Origin: JAEZJZ01 sp050949055
GTDB lineage: Bacteria > Bacillota > UBA994 > UBA5500
NCBI GenBank assembly: GCA_050949055.1
Contig: JBMNFA010000009.1
Span: forward strand, 496,001-560,000
Direction of reading: 5' to 3'
DNA: 64,000 bases
Positions 16,413 through 25,257 of the stretch are shown here, piece after piece (positions within the stretch are counted from its first letter, which is position 1; each line of letters starts with the position of its first letter). The position numbers and the translations under genes were made by a program. The notes under the pieces are model-generated. The model was not told the origin of the DNA and did not search any database. It saw only the letters and a list, made by a program, of their open reading frames with translations.

Positions 16413-17360
16413 ATGTCCGCTGCGCGCCCGTTGAAGATTATCTCCGGCAATGCTAACCGCCCGTTGGCAGAAGAGATAGCAGCCACCCTTAATCTGCGGC
16501 TGGCTGATGCAGTAGTCGGTCGTTTTCGCGATGGGGAGATTTTTGTGCGCATCGAAGAGAGTGTGCGCGGGGCCGACGTATTCGTCATTCAACCCACCTC
16601 CACTCCGGTGAACGAGTACCTGATGGAGTTGTTGGTGACCATTGACGCGCTAAACCGCGCCTCTGCCGATCGCATCACCGCAGTCATCCCCTATTACGGC
16701 TACGCCCGACAGGACCGCAAGACGAAAGCGCGCGATCCGATCACCGCCAAGTTGGTGGCCAACCTGTTGACGGTGGCCGGGGTACACCGTGTGGTGACCA
16801 TGGACCTGCACGCTGCCCAGATTCAGGGTTTCTTCGATATCCCGGTGGATCATCTGCCCGGCGGTCCCATTCTGGCTGAATACTTCCGGCAGAACGGTTT
16901 GGGCGAAAACGCAGTGGTTGTCTCGCCGGACTTGGGCGGCGTTACCCGCGCCCGCGCGCTGGCCGACCGCTTGGGCGTCCCCATCGCCATCATCGACAAA
17001 TATCGCCCCGAGCCCAATGTGGCAGAAGTGATGCACATTATCGGAAAGGTGCAGGGCAAGCGCGCGATCATGATCGACGATATCGTGGACACAGCAGGGA
17101 CCATCACCCAAGGGGCACAAGCGCTGCTGGATAAGGGTGCTACCGAGGTTTACGCCTGTTGCACACATGCTGTCCTCTCAGATCCGGCACCCATACGTAT
17201 CGAGCAATCGGTGCTGAGAGAGCTGGTGGTTACCAACACCGTGCCATTGACGCTGAAGCAGCTCACCCCCAAGGTGCGGCAGCTGTCCGTGGCCAAACTG
17301 TTGGCCAAAGCCATCCTGAACATCCACGACAACGCATCTGTCAGCCAGCTGTTCAGGTAG
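16413..17360 (+). CDS. prs: Ribose-phosphate pyrophosphokinase
   Basis: Makes PRPP from ribose 5-phosphate and ATP, feeding purine, pyrimidine, NAD and histidine pathways. Motifs: KIISGNANRPLAEEIA, the RQDRKTKARDPITAKL flexible loop, and the PRPP site AIMIDDIVDTAGTITQGAQAL. The 315 aa is the usual length of class I enzymes. The start is ATG at 16413 after AGGAGG; a TTG at 16395 would add six residues but has no SD. Its product also supplies the nad genes and hpt found later in this window and is the effector of PurR upstream. Confidence 0.97.
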   Translation: MSAARPLKIISGNANRPLAEEIAATLNLRLADAVVGRFRDGEIFVRIEESVRGADVFVIQPTSTPVNEYLMELLVTIDALNRASADRITAVIPYYGYARQDRKTKARDPITAKLVANLLTVAGVHRVVTMDLHAAQIQGFFDIPVDHLPGGPILAEYFRQNGLGENAVVVSPDLGGVTRARALADRLGVPIAIIDKYRPEPNVAEVMHIIGKVQGKRAIMIDDIVDTAGTITQGAQALLDKGATEVYACCTHAVLSDPAPIRIEQSVLRELVVTNTVPLTLKQLTPKVRQLSVAKLLAKAILNIHDNASVSQLFR

Positions 17361-17436
17361 CCTGCCTGTTGGACAGGTTTGGGAAAGCAGCCCTTAGGTT
17401 GACAATGCAACAGCTAGTAATAAGGAGGTCATTTCG

Positions 17437-18078
17437 TTGTCAGAGATCACGATTCAAGCCACTCCCCGCCAACGGGAAAGCAGACACGAGGTAAACGCCC
17501 AGCGCAAACAAGGTAAAGTTCCGGGCGTGCTTTACGGGCACCAGTTGGAGAACCAGCTGATCTGGATTGAGTTGCGTTCACTGCAGGATACACTGCGCCA
17601 GGCTTCTTCCAGCGCAGTGCTGGGCCTGACCATGCCCGGCCTGGCAAGAACCAACGTCATGGTCAAAGAGGTACAATTTAACCCGCTGAACCGGCAACCA
17701 TTGCATATCGATTTGCAGGCAATCAACATGAACGTCGAGGTGCAGGTGGCAATCCCACTGCAGTTAGAAGGCGATGCCCCTGGTGTGAAAGCGGGCGGCA
17801 TTCTGCAGATTGGCCTGCGGGAAGTTGAAGTGCGGGCTCTGCCCAAAGATTTGCCCAATGCCATTGTGGTGGACATCAGCCAACTAAACTTCGGTGACAG
17901 CATCACCGTGGCAGACGTGCAATTGCCCGCCGGACTGGAGTTGGTCAGCGACGTCGAACAGTTGGTGGCCACCATCGTCGCGCCTAGCGTCAGCGCGGAC
18001 GCAGATGCGGAAGCAGCTGAGGAGGCAGGCGAACAGGCGGCGGAGGTGCCTAGCAGGGAAGAGAATCCTCCTGCTTAA
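17437..18078 (+). CDS. rplY: 50S ribosomal protein L25/general stress protein Ctc
   Basis: Binds 5S rRNA. The N-terminal L25 beta-barrel (1-95, with ATPRQRESRHEVNAQRKQGKVPGVLYG) is followed by the TL5/Ctc C-terminal domain (100-185), then an acidic Ala/Glu tail (from about 186). The 213 aa matches the two-domain Ctc form. The start is TTG at 17437, 8 nt after AAGGAGG. Its position between prs and pth matches B. subtilis ctc; whether it is stress-induced here cannot be judged. Confidence 0.94.
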   Translation: MSEITIQATPRQRESRHEVNAQRKQGKVPGVLYGHQLENQLIWIELRSLQDTLRQASSSAVLGLTMPGLARTNVMVKEVQFNPLNRQPLHIDLQAINMNVEVQVAIPLQLEGDAPGVKAGGILQIGLREVEVRALPKDLPNAIVVDISQLNFGDSITVADVQLPAGLELVSDVEQLVATIVAPSVSADADAEAAEEAGEQAAEVPSREENPPA

Positions 18079-18093
18079 TCACAGACCGATAAC

Positions 18094-18123
18094 GGGGGCA
18101 CGTCAACCGGCGTGTCCCCTTTG
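18094..18123 (+). terminator. Terminator of glmU-prs-ctc
   Basis: GGGGGCACG/CGTGTCCCC (9 pairs, one G-U) is followed by TTT. Confidence 0.65.
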
Positions 18124-18305
18124 ACTCCCCGATAGTCCCCCCGCAAGACTTGCCTCCCTCTGACGAGTGAGGTGGCATGGCGTCAGCCATGACTCAGGGA
18201 GAGAGCATGACCAGGCGCCCCTGGTCGCTCGCAGTGGCAGCCACTTTTCCTCAAGTCTCTTCTGCGGTATGATAAGCTGGAAAATAGAGTCTGGGGGAGA
18301 AAACA

Positions 18306-18863
18306 GTGAAGCTAATAGTAGGGCTGGGCAATCCCGGCCGCCAATATAGCGGCACAAGGCATAATGCCGGTTTCATGGTCATCGAGGAGCTGGCTCGCCG
18401 ACATCGCATTCGGGTGCACGGCACCCTGGGGCAGGCCATTGCTGGCCGCGGCTTCGTCAACGAACAACCAGTGGTGCTGTTGCAGCCCACCACCTACATG
18501 AATCGCAGCGGCGTGGCAGTGGCCGCCGCCGTACGCCAACTGAACCTGGCCTTATCCGACCTGCTGGTCATCTCCGATGACCTGGACCTGCCGGTGGGCA
18601 GCATTCGCCTGCGTGCGCAGGGCAGTTCCGGCGGTCAAAAAGGACTGCGTTCTATCATCGAGGCCTTGAATACCCAAGATTTCGCTCGCTTGCGCATCGG
18701 CATCGGGCGCCCCGAGGACATGGACGTCACCGATTACGTGCTTAGGCCCTTCGCTGGTGAAGAACGGCAGCTGGCCAAGGAGGCCATCTCCCGGGCCTGC
18801 GACGCCGTCGAAGTTTGGGTTGAGCACGGTGTCGAACGGGCCGCCTCTCAACACAACGGCTGA
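18306..18863 (+). CDS. pth: Peptidyl-tRNA hydrolase
   Basis: Releases tRNA from peptidyl-tRNA that falls off the ribosome. Visible active-site features: LIVGLGNPGRQYSGTRHNAGF (catalytic His in RHN), the Asn of TYMNRSGVAV, and DDLDLPVGSIRLRAQGSSGGQKGLRSI. The 185 aa is standard (SpoVC in B. subtilis). The start is GTG at 18306 with GGGGGAG upstream. The 227-bp gap before it holds the ctc terminator and two small hairpins (ATGGC/GCCAT near 18178; GACCAGG/CCTGGTC near 18208) of unknown role. Confidence 0.96.
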   Translation: MKLIVGLGNPGRQYSGTRHNAGFMVIEELARRHRIRVHGTLGQAIAGRGFVNEQPVVLLQPTTYMNRSGVAVAAAVRQLNLALSDLLVISDDLDLPVGSIRLRAQGSSGGQKGLRSIIEALNTQDFARLRIGIGRPEDMDVTDYVLRPFAGEERQLAKEAISRACDAVEVWVEHGVERAASQHNG

Positions 18864-18961
18864 GCACCTTTGTCCCACCCGCCTCGGTTTTCCAGCATGA
18901 AACCAGCGGTAGATGGCAGACTAGTAGTAGATTAGGGAGGTGCTGCCTGATTGCCACCCTC

Positions 18962-19366
18962 TTGGCGACTCTGCTCGCTAGTACTGCCGCTTATTTGCTC
19001 AATCGGCGTCTGGTCAACCGCTGGGGTAGTCTCGGGTTGATCGCCGTTGTCCCGGTGCTGGAAGAGCTGCTCAAGACAGGGAGCAGCCTCTTGTTTTCAG
19101 CCTCGCTGTGGTGGGTGCACCTGGGATTTGGCACCCTGGAGGCACTGTTTGACATCACACAGCGGCCCAGGCCGTTGCCCCTGGTGGGCTATGTGGCTGC
19201 CGGCTGTAGCCTGATTGGCCACGGTGCCTTCGCTGCCGTCACCCTCTGGGGTTGGTCGGTCACCGGTACGCCGCTTTATGGCCTGCTTTTCGGGTGCGGG
19301 GTGCATCTTCTTTGGAACGTTTGGGTCACTTGTTTGGCTGAACACAGGTGGGAGGGACGATCATGA
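18962..19366 (+). CDS. Small PrsW/CPBP-like intramembrane protease candidate
   Basis: A 134-aa hydrophobic protein with about four membrane segments. It carries the pattern of PrsW/CPBP glutamic intramembrane proteases: adjacent acids E34-E35 in PVLEELLKTG, E60 in FGTLEALFD, H87 in LIGHGAFAAV, and H115/N119 in VHLLWNVW. True PrsW proteins are longer, so this would be a minimal form. The TTG at 18962 is far from the SD GGGAGG (18935-18940). A start at CTG 18947 or ATT 18950 in the same frame fits that SD better and adds 4-5 residues. Its stop overlaps the fin start (ATGA). The function is inferred from the residue pattern only. Confidence 0.6.
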   Translation: MATLLASTAAYLLNRRLVNRWGSLGLIAVVPVLEELLKTGSSLLFSASLWWVHLGFGTLEALFDITQRPRPLPLVGYVAAGCSLIGHGAFAAVTLWGWSVTGTPLYGLLFGCGVHLLWNVWVTCLAEHRWEGRS

Positions 19367-19587
19367 AGGTGCGTTATGTTTGCGACAGTTGCCGTTCGCT
19401 GATCGCCGAATTTGATCACGAAAGCATCACCTACGATCGCCTGGGCTTGACCGAGCTCGACGCAGAGGAATGGCCGCAGTTTGTACAGCAGACAGCCGAA
19501 GCGGTGGTGCTGTCAGTTCTCTGCGATGAGTGCGCGTCCTTTCTGGACGCAGCAGAAATATCTGCTGCCCCCATTCGATTGCACTGA
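19363..19587 (+). CDS. fin: Fin-type anti-sigma factor (zinc ribbon)
   Basis: A 74-aa protein with a zinc ribbon made of CDSC (C7, C10) and CDEC (C54, C57), and the mid-segment ITYDRLGLTELDAEEW, as in Fin/YabK of B. subtilis. Fin shuts off sigma-F so that sigma-G can take over in the forespore. Position directly before mfd is the same as in B. subtilis, which supports the call even though sequence similarity outside the Cys pairs is modest. The start is ATG at 19363, overlapping the upstream stop by 4 nt, implying coupled translation with the PrsW-like gene. Confidence 0.82.
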   Translation: MKVRYVCDSCRSLIAEFDHESITYDRLGLTELDAEEWPQFVQQTAEAVVLSVLCDECASFLDAAEISAAPIRLH

Positions 19588-19674
19588 GTCCCGTCATCAC
19601 CTCCATAGAAAATTGGCTTCCGTGGGAGCAGCACTTTTGACACAATCCCAAAAGTACGCGAAAGCCTGCTACTG

Positions 19675-19705
19675 TTGCCGCCTCAGTGGAGGCGGCAATT
19701 AGTTT
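19675..19705 (+). terminator. Terminator after fin
   Basis: The 10-bp stem TTGCCGCCTC/GAGGCGGCAA with an AGTG loop is followed by TTAGTTT. Confidence 0.8.
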
Positions 19706-19805
19706 GCGCGAGGACTGTCGACAGGACGTGTTGTGGTTTTACAACGGTGTCATGCTAAAATGGAGAGAACGCGACACTAACCCAAGAGCCTGCGGAGGTG
19801 TACCG

Positions 19806-22800
19806 ATGAGTTTATGGACCAGCCTGTTGGCTGACAACGAAAGCTGGCAATCAGTCAAGCAGTCTCTGGAAGAGCAAACAGGGAATCTGTTGGTATCTGG
19901 CGTGGGCGGTTCAGTCAAAAGTTTGCTGGCTGCCGCGATTGCCTGTGAGGGGTGCTTGCCCCTGCTCTATATCGCTGCCTCTGGCAGCCAAGCTGACCAA
20001 GTAGCCCGGGATCTGCAGGCCTTTTTGCCCCACACCCCGGTACTCACCTTCCCCGCGCGGGAGAATCCCCTCTATGGTGTAGCTGCCCAGAGCCCGGAAA
20101 CGGCTGCCGAACGGCTGCAAGTGCTGCAGCGGCTGCAGCAGGGGGAGCGGCTGCTGCTGGTCGCCAGTTGGGACGCCCTCACCTATCGGCTGCCCCACCC
20201 GGATATCCTCACCCAGCACAGCATCCAGCTCGCCTATGGGCAGGAGATCCCTATGGAACAGGTGATCCGCCTGTTGGTGCAGGCAGGGTATGAGCGGGTG
20301 GAGATGGTGGAGAGCCCCGGGCAGTTCAGCCAGCGCGGAGGCATTCTGGATGTCTATGGGTTGACCGACGAATGGCCGGTGCGCATCGAATGGTTCGGCG
20401 ACGAGATCGATCTGATCCGTCAATTCGACCTGACCACGCAGCGTTCCCTGGGGAACATAGACAGCGTGAGCATCCTGCCTGCCCAGGAGAGCATCTGGCC
20501 CCAGCAGGCAAAGGCAGAAGGATTGCGCCGCATGGCCGCCGCCCTGCAGCGGGCAGAGCGACAGAATCCCAGCCTGGCTGCAGAACTGCAGAGGTATATA
20601 GCAGCAGACCTGGCTCGCCTGGAGGCAGACTTGGTTTTCCCCGGCAGAGAACGGTACTTGCCCTTTTTCCTTGAACATAGATTCAGCCTACTGGATTACC
20701 TGCCCGAGCAGACCTTAGTAGTGGTGGACGAGCCCACCCGCATTTGGGAACAGGCTGAAGCCGATTACAGCACATTCAACGAGGGCGTGGCCAGTTTGCT
20801 GGCCGAGGGACGGCTGTTGCCGCAGCAGGCGGAAATGGCCTTTTCTCCCTATGAACTGGTGGCGCAGTTGCCGGCGGGCAGAACCCTCTTCCTAGCCCTA
20901 TTCCCTCGCCGCCCAGCACCTTGGCGGGTGGAGCGTCATACCGCCTTTCTGTCCCGCAGCATCCCCAATTTCCAAGGCCAGATGGCCTACTTCAAGCAGG
21001 AAGTGGAGCGCCTGCTCCAAAACAACTACCGGGTGCTGATCATGGCAGCAGATCCCAAACGGCAGGAAGAGATCAAGCGGTACCTGCAGGATGAAGGTCT
21101 ACAAAACATCAGCATTCTGGCCGCTGATCAGCTGCCTCAGAACAATACCATCGGCGTGATCTTGGGAGACCTATCGGCCGGGCTGGAGATTCCCGAGAGC
21201 AGGCTCTACTTGCTCACCGAAGGTGATATTCTGAGGCGCAAGCGCCCGCAGAAACGCAGCCGCCTCAGTAGAGCGGAAGGTGCCCGGCTGGCCGATTATC
21301 GGGATCTGGCTGTCGGCGATTATGTGGTGCACGTGCAGCACGGCATTGGGCGCTACCTGGGCATCAAGACGCTGGAGATTGCAGGGCTACACCGAGACTA
21401 TCTGCACGTCAAGTATGCCGGCGAGGACAGTCTCTACGTCCCCACCGATCAGGTGCATCTGCTGCAAAAGTACGTCGGATCCGAGGGCAAGGTGCCCAAG
21501 ATCTATAGTTTGGGCGGCGGCGACTGGCAGAAGGTGAAGGCGCGGGTCAAGCAGTCGGTGCAGGAGATGGCCGGGCAGTTGCTCAAGCTGTATGCGGCCA
21601 GGGAGACTGCACCCGGATTTGCCTTTGCTCCTGATGGGGAGTGGCAGGAACAGATGGAACACAATTTCCCCTATCAGGAGACTCCAGATCAAGCCCAAGC
21701 CATTCTGGAGATCAAGAGGGACTTGGAGTCCCCTAAGCCGATGGATCGGCTGCTCTGCGGCGACGTTGGTTACGGCAAGACCGAGGTAGCTGTCCGGGCT
21801 GCCTTCAAGGTGGCTACCGCCGGTAAGCAGGTGGCAGTGCTAGTGCCCACCACCATCCTGGCGCAGCAACATTACAACACCTTTAGGGAACGGTTTTCCG
21901 GTTTCCCCTTGGAGTTGGCTCTGTTGTCGCGCTTCCGCAGCAATAGCGAAAATGCCGCGACCGTCAAGCGGCTACAGCAGGGGTTGGTCGACGTGGTCAT
22001 CGGGACCCATCGTCTGTTGCAGAAGGACGTTCAGTTTAGGGACTTGGGCCTGCTGATCATAGACGAGGAGCAGCGCTTCGGGGTAGCCCACAAAGAACGG
22101 CTGAAAGAGCTGAAACAATCGGTGGATACGCTCACCCTCACCGCCACCCCTATTCCCCGCACGCTGCATATGGCTATGGTGGGTATGCGGGACATGAGTG
22201 TAATTGAGACGCCGCCGGAGGACCGCTTCCCCGTGCAGACCTATGTGATGGAATACAACCCGGAGCTGGTGCAAAGCGTCATTCGTAAGGAACTGGCGCG
22301 GGGTGGTCAGGTCTACTACGTGCATAACCGGGTGCGCAGCATCCGCAGCGTGGTGGAGCGATTGGCCCAGTTGGTGCCGGAAGCTCGCATCTGTTATGGC
22401 CATGGCCGCATGGGCGAAGAGCGGCTGGAACGGTTGATGCTGGACTTCATCGAAGGCGAATACGACATTCTGGTCAGCACCACGATCATCGAATCTGGTC
22501 TAGATATTCCAAACGTTAATACACTGATCCTGGAGGATGCGGACAAGTTCGGGTTGGCCCAGCTCTACCAATTGCGGGGCCGGGTGGGCCGCTCCAATCG
22601 GGTGGCTTATGCCTATTTCACTTACCGGCCGGATAAAGCACTGTCCGAGGTAGCGGACAAGCGGCTGCAAGCGATCAAGGAGTTTACCGAGCTCGGTTCC
22701 GGCTTCAAGATTGCTATGCGCGACCTGGAGATCCGGGGTGCCGGCAACATTCTGGGACCGGAGCAGCATGGCTTCATGGTGGCCGTGGGCTTCGATCTCT

Positions 22801-23333
22801 ATTGTCAGCTGTTGGAGGAAGCGGCGCGGGAGCTGAAAGGCCAGCCGCCACGTCAGGAGTTCGAAGTGGAACTTACGCTGCCTTTCGACGCCTATATTCC
22901 AGAGCGCTATATTCGGGACAGCAGGCAGAAGATCGAGATGTACAAGAAGATCCGCGCTGCCGCCGAGCTGGCAGATGTGGCTGACCTGGAGGATGAGCTG
23001 CTGGACCGTTATGGTCGCCTGCCCGAGGCAGTGCAGAACCTATTGTTAGTTTCCAGGTTGAGGGTGTTGTGTATGCAGCTGTTTATCTCCCAGCTGAGCA
23101 TCAACGATCAAGACTTGACCCTGCGGCTGGCTCCCCAGACCCCCATAGGTGTAGAACAGGTGGCATTGCTCTATCAGCGCACCAACGGTCGCCTGCGGGC
23201 TCAGCCCCGCAAGCCGGGAGTGCTGACCCAGCCCTTGGCCGGCCAGGAGCCTCTGGTCGCGGCCAAATCCCTGCTGCCGCTGTTGGTGGAGTTGGCAGAA
23301 ACGCAGGCCGAGGCGGGGCGGCCCAAGAACTGA
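19806..23333 (+). CDS. mfd: Transcription-repair coupling factor
   Basis: ATP-driven translocase that removes RNA polymerase stalled at lesions and recruits UvrA. Domains in order: UvrB-like N-terminus (1-340), RNAP-interaction CarD-like domain (about 490-560, GDYVVHVQHGIGRYLG), SF2 helicase core with Walker A GDVGYGKTEVAVRAA, DEEQRFGV box and motif VI QLRGRVGRS, then the TRCF C-terminal domain. The 1175 aa is normal. The start is ATG at 19806 with GCGGAGGTG upstream; 40 further in-frame codons upstream cover the fin terminator. A weak promoter (TTGTGG 19731, TAAAAT 19756, 19-bp spacer) may serve it. Confidence 0.97.
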   Translation: MSLWTSLLADNESWQSVKQSLEEQTGNLLVSGVGGSVKSLLAAAIACEGCLPLLYIAASGSQADQVARDLQAFLPHTPVLTFPARENPLYGVAAQSPETAAERLQVLQRLQQGERLLLVASWDALTYRLPHPDILTQHSIQLAYGQEIPMEQVIRLLVQAGYERVEMVESPGQFSQRGGILDVYGLTDEWPVRIEWFGDEIDLIRQFDLTTQRSLGNIDSVSILPAQESIWPQQAKAEGLRRMAAALQRAERQNPSLAAELQRYIAADLARLEADLVFPGRERYLPFFLEHRFSLLDYLPEQTLVVVDEPTRIWEQAEADYSTFNEGVASLLAEGRLLPQQAEMAFSPYELVAQLPAGRTLFLALFPRRPAPWRVERHTAFLSRSIPNFQGQMAYFKQEVERLLQNNYRVLIMAADPKRQEEIKRYLQDEGLQNISILAADQLPQNNTIGVILGDLSAGLEIPESRLYLLTEGDILRRKRPQKRSRLSRAEGARLADYRDLAVGDYVVHVQHGIGRYLGIKTLEIAGLHRDYLHVKYAGEDSLYVPTDQVHLLQKYVGSEGKVPKIYSLGGGDWQKVKARVKQSVQEMAGQLLKLYAARETAPGFAFAPDGEWQEQMEHNFPYQETPDQAQAILEIKRDLESPKPMDRLLCGDVGYGKTEVAVRAAFKVATAGKQVAVLVPTTILAQQHYNTFRERFSGFPLELALLSRFRSNSENAATVKRLQQGLVDVVIGTHRLLQKDVQFRDLGLLIIDEEQRFGVAHKERLKELKQSVDTLTLTATPIPRTLHMAMVGMRDMSVIETPPEDRFPVQTYVMEYNPELVQSVIRKELARGGQVYYVHNRVRSIRSVVERLAQLVPEARICYGHGRMGEERLERLMLDFIEGEYDILVSTTIIESGLDIPNVNTLILEDADKFGLAQLYQLRGRVGRSNRVAYAYFTYRPDKALSEVADKRLQAIKEFTELGSGFKIAMRDLEIRGAGNILGPEQHGFMVAVGFDLYCQLLEEAARELKGQPPRQEFEVELTLPFDAYIPERYIRDSRQKIEMYKKIRAAAELADVADLEDELLDRYGRLPEAVQNLLLVSRLRVLCMQLFISQLSINDQDLTLRLAPQTPIGVEQVALLYQRTNGRLRAQPRKPGVLTQPLAGQEPLVAAKSLLPLLVELAETQAEAGRPKN

Positions 23334-23412
23334 TCCCGCCCAGACATCCTCCCGCGCAACTTCAATGTGCGTGTAGTATTAATGCGCTAGTAACGAGGAG
23401 GGAAGACTGAGT

Positions 23413-24381
23413 TTGAGCAAGTTAAGTTATACCGCGCCGCGCAAGTTGCGTCTGTTGTTGGCACCCCTAGTGCTATTGGTACTCCTGGCCATCATCTATG
23501 GACTGGTCAGTTGGCGTTTAGCCGGCTGGGTGGGCGGGGAAGCGATCACCCGCAGCCAGCTGGCCACCAGAATGGCCATAGTTCAGTTTATCTACGATAG
23601 ACAGTTCGCTCATGATCCCTCCTACGATCCCAGCTTCGCCCGCCGGTTTCAGCGGGACATCCTGGAGCAACTGGCGGAGGAGCGCATTCTGCTGACGGTG
23701 ACAGACGGCTTGGCAACTGCCGCAGAGCTGAACGATTACGCCGTCAATTATCTAGAGTGGATTAGGATGGGCTACTTCCAGGACGACGAGCAGCAGCTGT
23801 CCCAGGCCTTGAGCGAGCTGGGGCTCACCCCAGATGATTTGCACAGCTACTTCCAGCACAACCTTTTGCTCACTCGCCTGCGGGAGCGGGAGCTGGAGAA
23901 CGTGACCATCGAGGAGCAGGAGGCCGTGGAATACTACCAGCAAAACCGCAGCCGGTTTGACCGACCGGAGATGGTTAAGGTCAGCCATATCGTCGTGGCC
24001 AGTCAGGCAGAGGCGGAACAACTGCAAGCAGAGCTGGTCAGTGGGAGAGACTTCGCTGCCTTGGCTCTGGAGCACTCCTTGGATGAGGAGACTGCGGCCA
24101 TTGGCGGCAGCCTGCGCTGGTTCGAACGAGGCGAGATGCACCCAGCTTTCGAGCAGGTGGCTTTCCAGCTGCAACCGGGCGAAACAAGTGGCTTGGTTCA
24201 GACCAATGAAGGTTGGCACATCATCAAAATGGAGAGCAGGCAGGAAGCAGCCCCTCGGGAATACGAGGAAGTAAGAAATCTTGCCCACTCACTGGCTTTG
24301 GAAGCAAAAAAAGATCAAGCCTGGGATCAGTATCGGCGTCTGTTGCGCGGCAAACAGATGATCCTGCTGCTGGTGCGCTAA
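23413..24381 (+). CDS. Membrane-anchored peptidyl-prolyl isomerase (SurA/PrsA-like)
   Basis: A 322-aa foldase. One N-terminal membrane segment (residues about 14-33) is followed by a SurA-N-like helical domain (ITRSQLATRM onward) and a parvulin rotamase domain (about 190-285: VSHIVVASQAEAEQLQAEL, then IGGSLRWFERGEMHPAF and TNEGWHIIKME). There is no lipobox Cys, so it is anchored by its signal segment rather than lipid as in PrsA. It probably helps proteins fold outside the membrane. The start is TTG at 23413 after GAGGAGGG. The mfd - foldase - spoVT order is common in clostridia. Confidence 0.88.
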   Translation: MSKLSYTAPRKLRLLLAPLVLLVLLAIIYGLVSWRLAGWVGGEAITRSQLATRMAIVQFIYDRQFAHDPSYDPSFARRFQRDILEQLAEERILLTVTDGLATAAELNDYAVNYLEWIRMGYFQDDEQQLSQALSELGLTPDDLHSYFQHNLLLTRLRERELENVTIEEQEAVEYYQQNRSRFDRPEMVKVSHIVVASQAEAEQLQAELVSGRDFAALALEHSLDEETAAIGGSLRWFERGEMHPAFEQVAFQLQPGETSGLVQTNEGWHIIKMESRQEAAPREYEEVRNLAHSLALEAKKDQAWDQYRRLLRGKQMILLLVR

Positions 24382-24393
24382 CCTCCCAGTTCC

Positions 24394-24423
24394 GCATAAA
24401 TGGTCCGCACTGGATATATACTA
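24394..24423 (+). promoter_or_regulatory. Sigma-G-like promoter of spoVT
   Basis: GCATA (24394-24398), an 18-bp spacer and TATACTA (24417-24423) fit the forespore sigma-G pattern (GHATR, 18 bp, CATWHTA) in 11 of 12 positions. B. subtilis spoVT is a sigma-G gene. Confidence 0.6.
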
Positions 24424-24472
24424 ACCGCAGAGTTGCCTGTAACTGTAAGCAGCAGACTAAGGAGGCAGAAAG

Positions 24473-25021
24473 ATGAAAGCAACGGGCATCGTCCGACGCA
24501 TCGACGATCTAGGGCGCGTCGTCATCCCGAAGGAAATCCGTCGCACTTTGCGCATTCGCGAAGGCGATCCTCTGGAAATCTTCGTTGACCGTGATGGCGA
24601 AGTCATCCTCAAGAAATATTCTCCCATTGGTGAACTAGGTGATTTTGCCAAGGAATATGCAGATTCGCTTTATGAAGCGATAGGGCATATCGCCCTAATA
24701 GCTGACCGGGACAACGTGATCGCTGTGGCGGGAGGCTCCAAGAAGGAATTGCTCAATCAGCCAGTCGGCCCACTGAGTGAGATGGCCATGGAAGAAAGAA
24801 GAACTTATGTTATCAATCCTCAGGACAAGTCCATGGGCAACTCATTGGCGAACGGCGATCATGGTATCACGGCACAGGTGGTGTCTCCGATCATTGCTGA
24901 CGGCCATCCTATCGGTTGTGTGATCATCTGCACCAAGGAGGAAGGCGCAACCATGGGCGAGATGGAGATGAAATTGGCCGATACGGCGGCAAGCTTTCTC
25001 GGTAAACAGATGGAGGGGTAA
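24473..25021 (+). CDS. spoVT: Stage V sporulation transcriptional regulator SpoVT
   Basis: A 182-aa AbrB-family regulator. The swapped-hairpin DNA-binding domain (1-50: MKATGIVRRIDDLGRVVIPK) is followed by a GAF-like domain (60-180). It modulates forespore genes late in sporulation. The start is ATG at 24473 with AAGGAGG upstream. It has its own sigma-G-like promoter and terminator. Sequence and length are close to the B. subtilis protein, so the call is firm. Confidence 0.97.
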   Translation: MKATGIVRRIDDLGRVVIPKEIRRTLRIREGDPLEIFVDRDGEVILKKYSPIGELGDFAKEYADSLYEAIGHIALIADRDNVIAVAGGSKKELLNQPVGPLSEMAMEERRTYVINPQDKSMGNSLANGDHGITAQVVSPIIADGHPIGCVIICTKEEGATMGEMEMKLADTAASFLGKQMEG

Positions 25022-25042
25022 TTCCAGGTAAGTATGAAAACG

Positions 25043-25070
25043 GAGGTAGCCGTGGGCTACCTCTTTCTTG
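25043..25070 (+). terminator. Terminator of spoVT
   Basis: GAGGTAGCC-GTG-GGCTACCTC is followed by TTTCTT. Confidence 0.88.
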
Positions 25071-25174
25071 ATGCTTGCGGATGTCTTTGCTTGTGCTGAA
25101 GGTGGCTTGTGGATAGAATAGCAGCTGCAGGCCGTGCTATAATTGGTTCATACTCAATCTTGGCAAGAAACAAC

Positions 25175-25238
25175 ATGTGACAGAGGGACGGATCTTTTGT
25201 CACACGCGTGTGACAAAAGATCCGTCCCTCTGTCACAT
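25175..25238. repeat. 64-bp perfect nested palindrome
   Basis: The sequence from 25175 to 25238 is its own reverse complement at every position, centred on ACGCGT at 25206/25207. Each arm is itself a hairpin, bounded by TGTGACA and TGTCACA around GAGGGACGGATCTTT. It lies between an extended -10 (TGCTATAAT, 25135-25143) and the spoVB SD (25243). A sister element is at 31363-31426. Confidence 0.95.
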
Positions 25239-25257
25239 CGGTGAGGAGGAATTGCAG

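Noticed and set aside
25177..25257. Longer SpoVB N-terminus starting in the palindrome
   Set aside because: The added residues come only from the 64-bp palindrome, and a strong SD precedes TTG at 25258.
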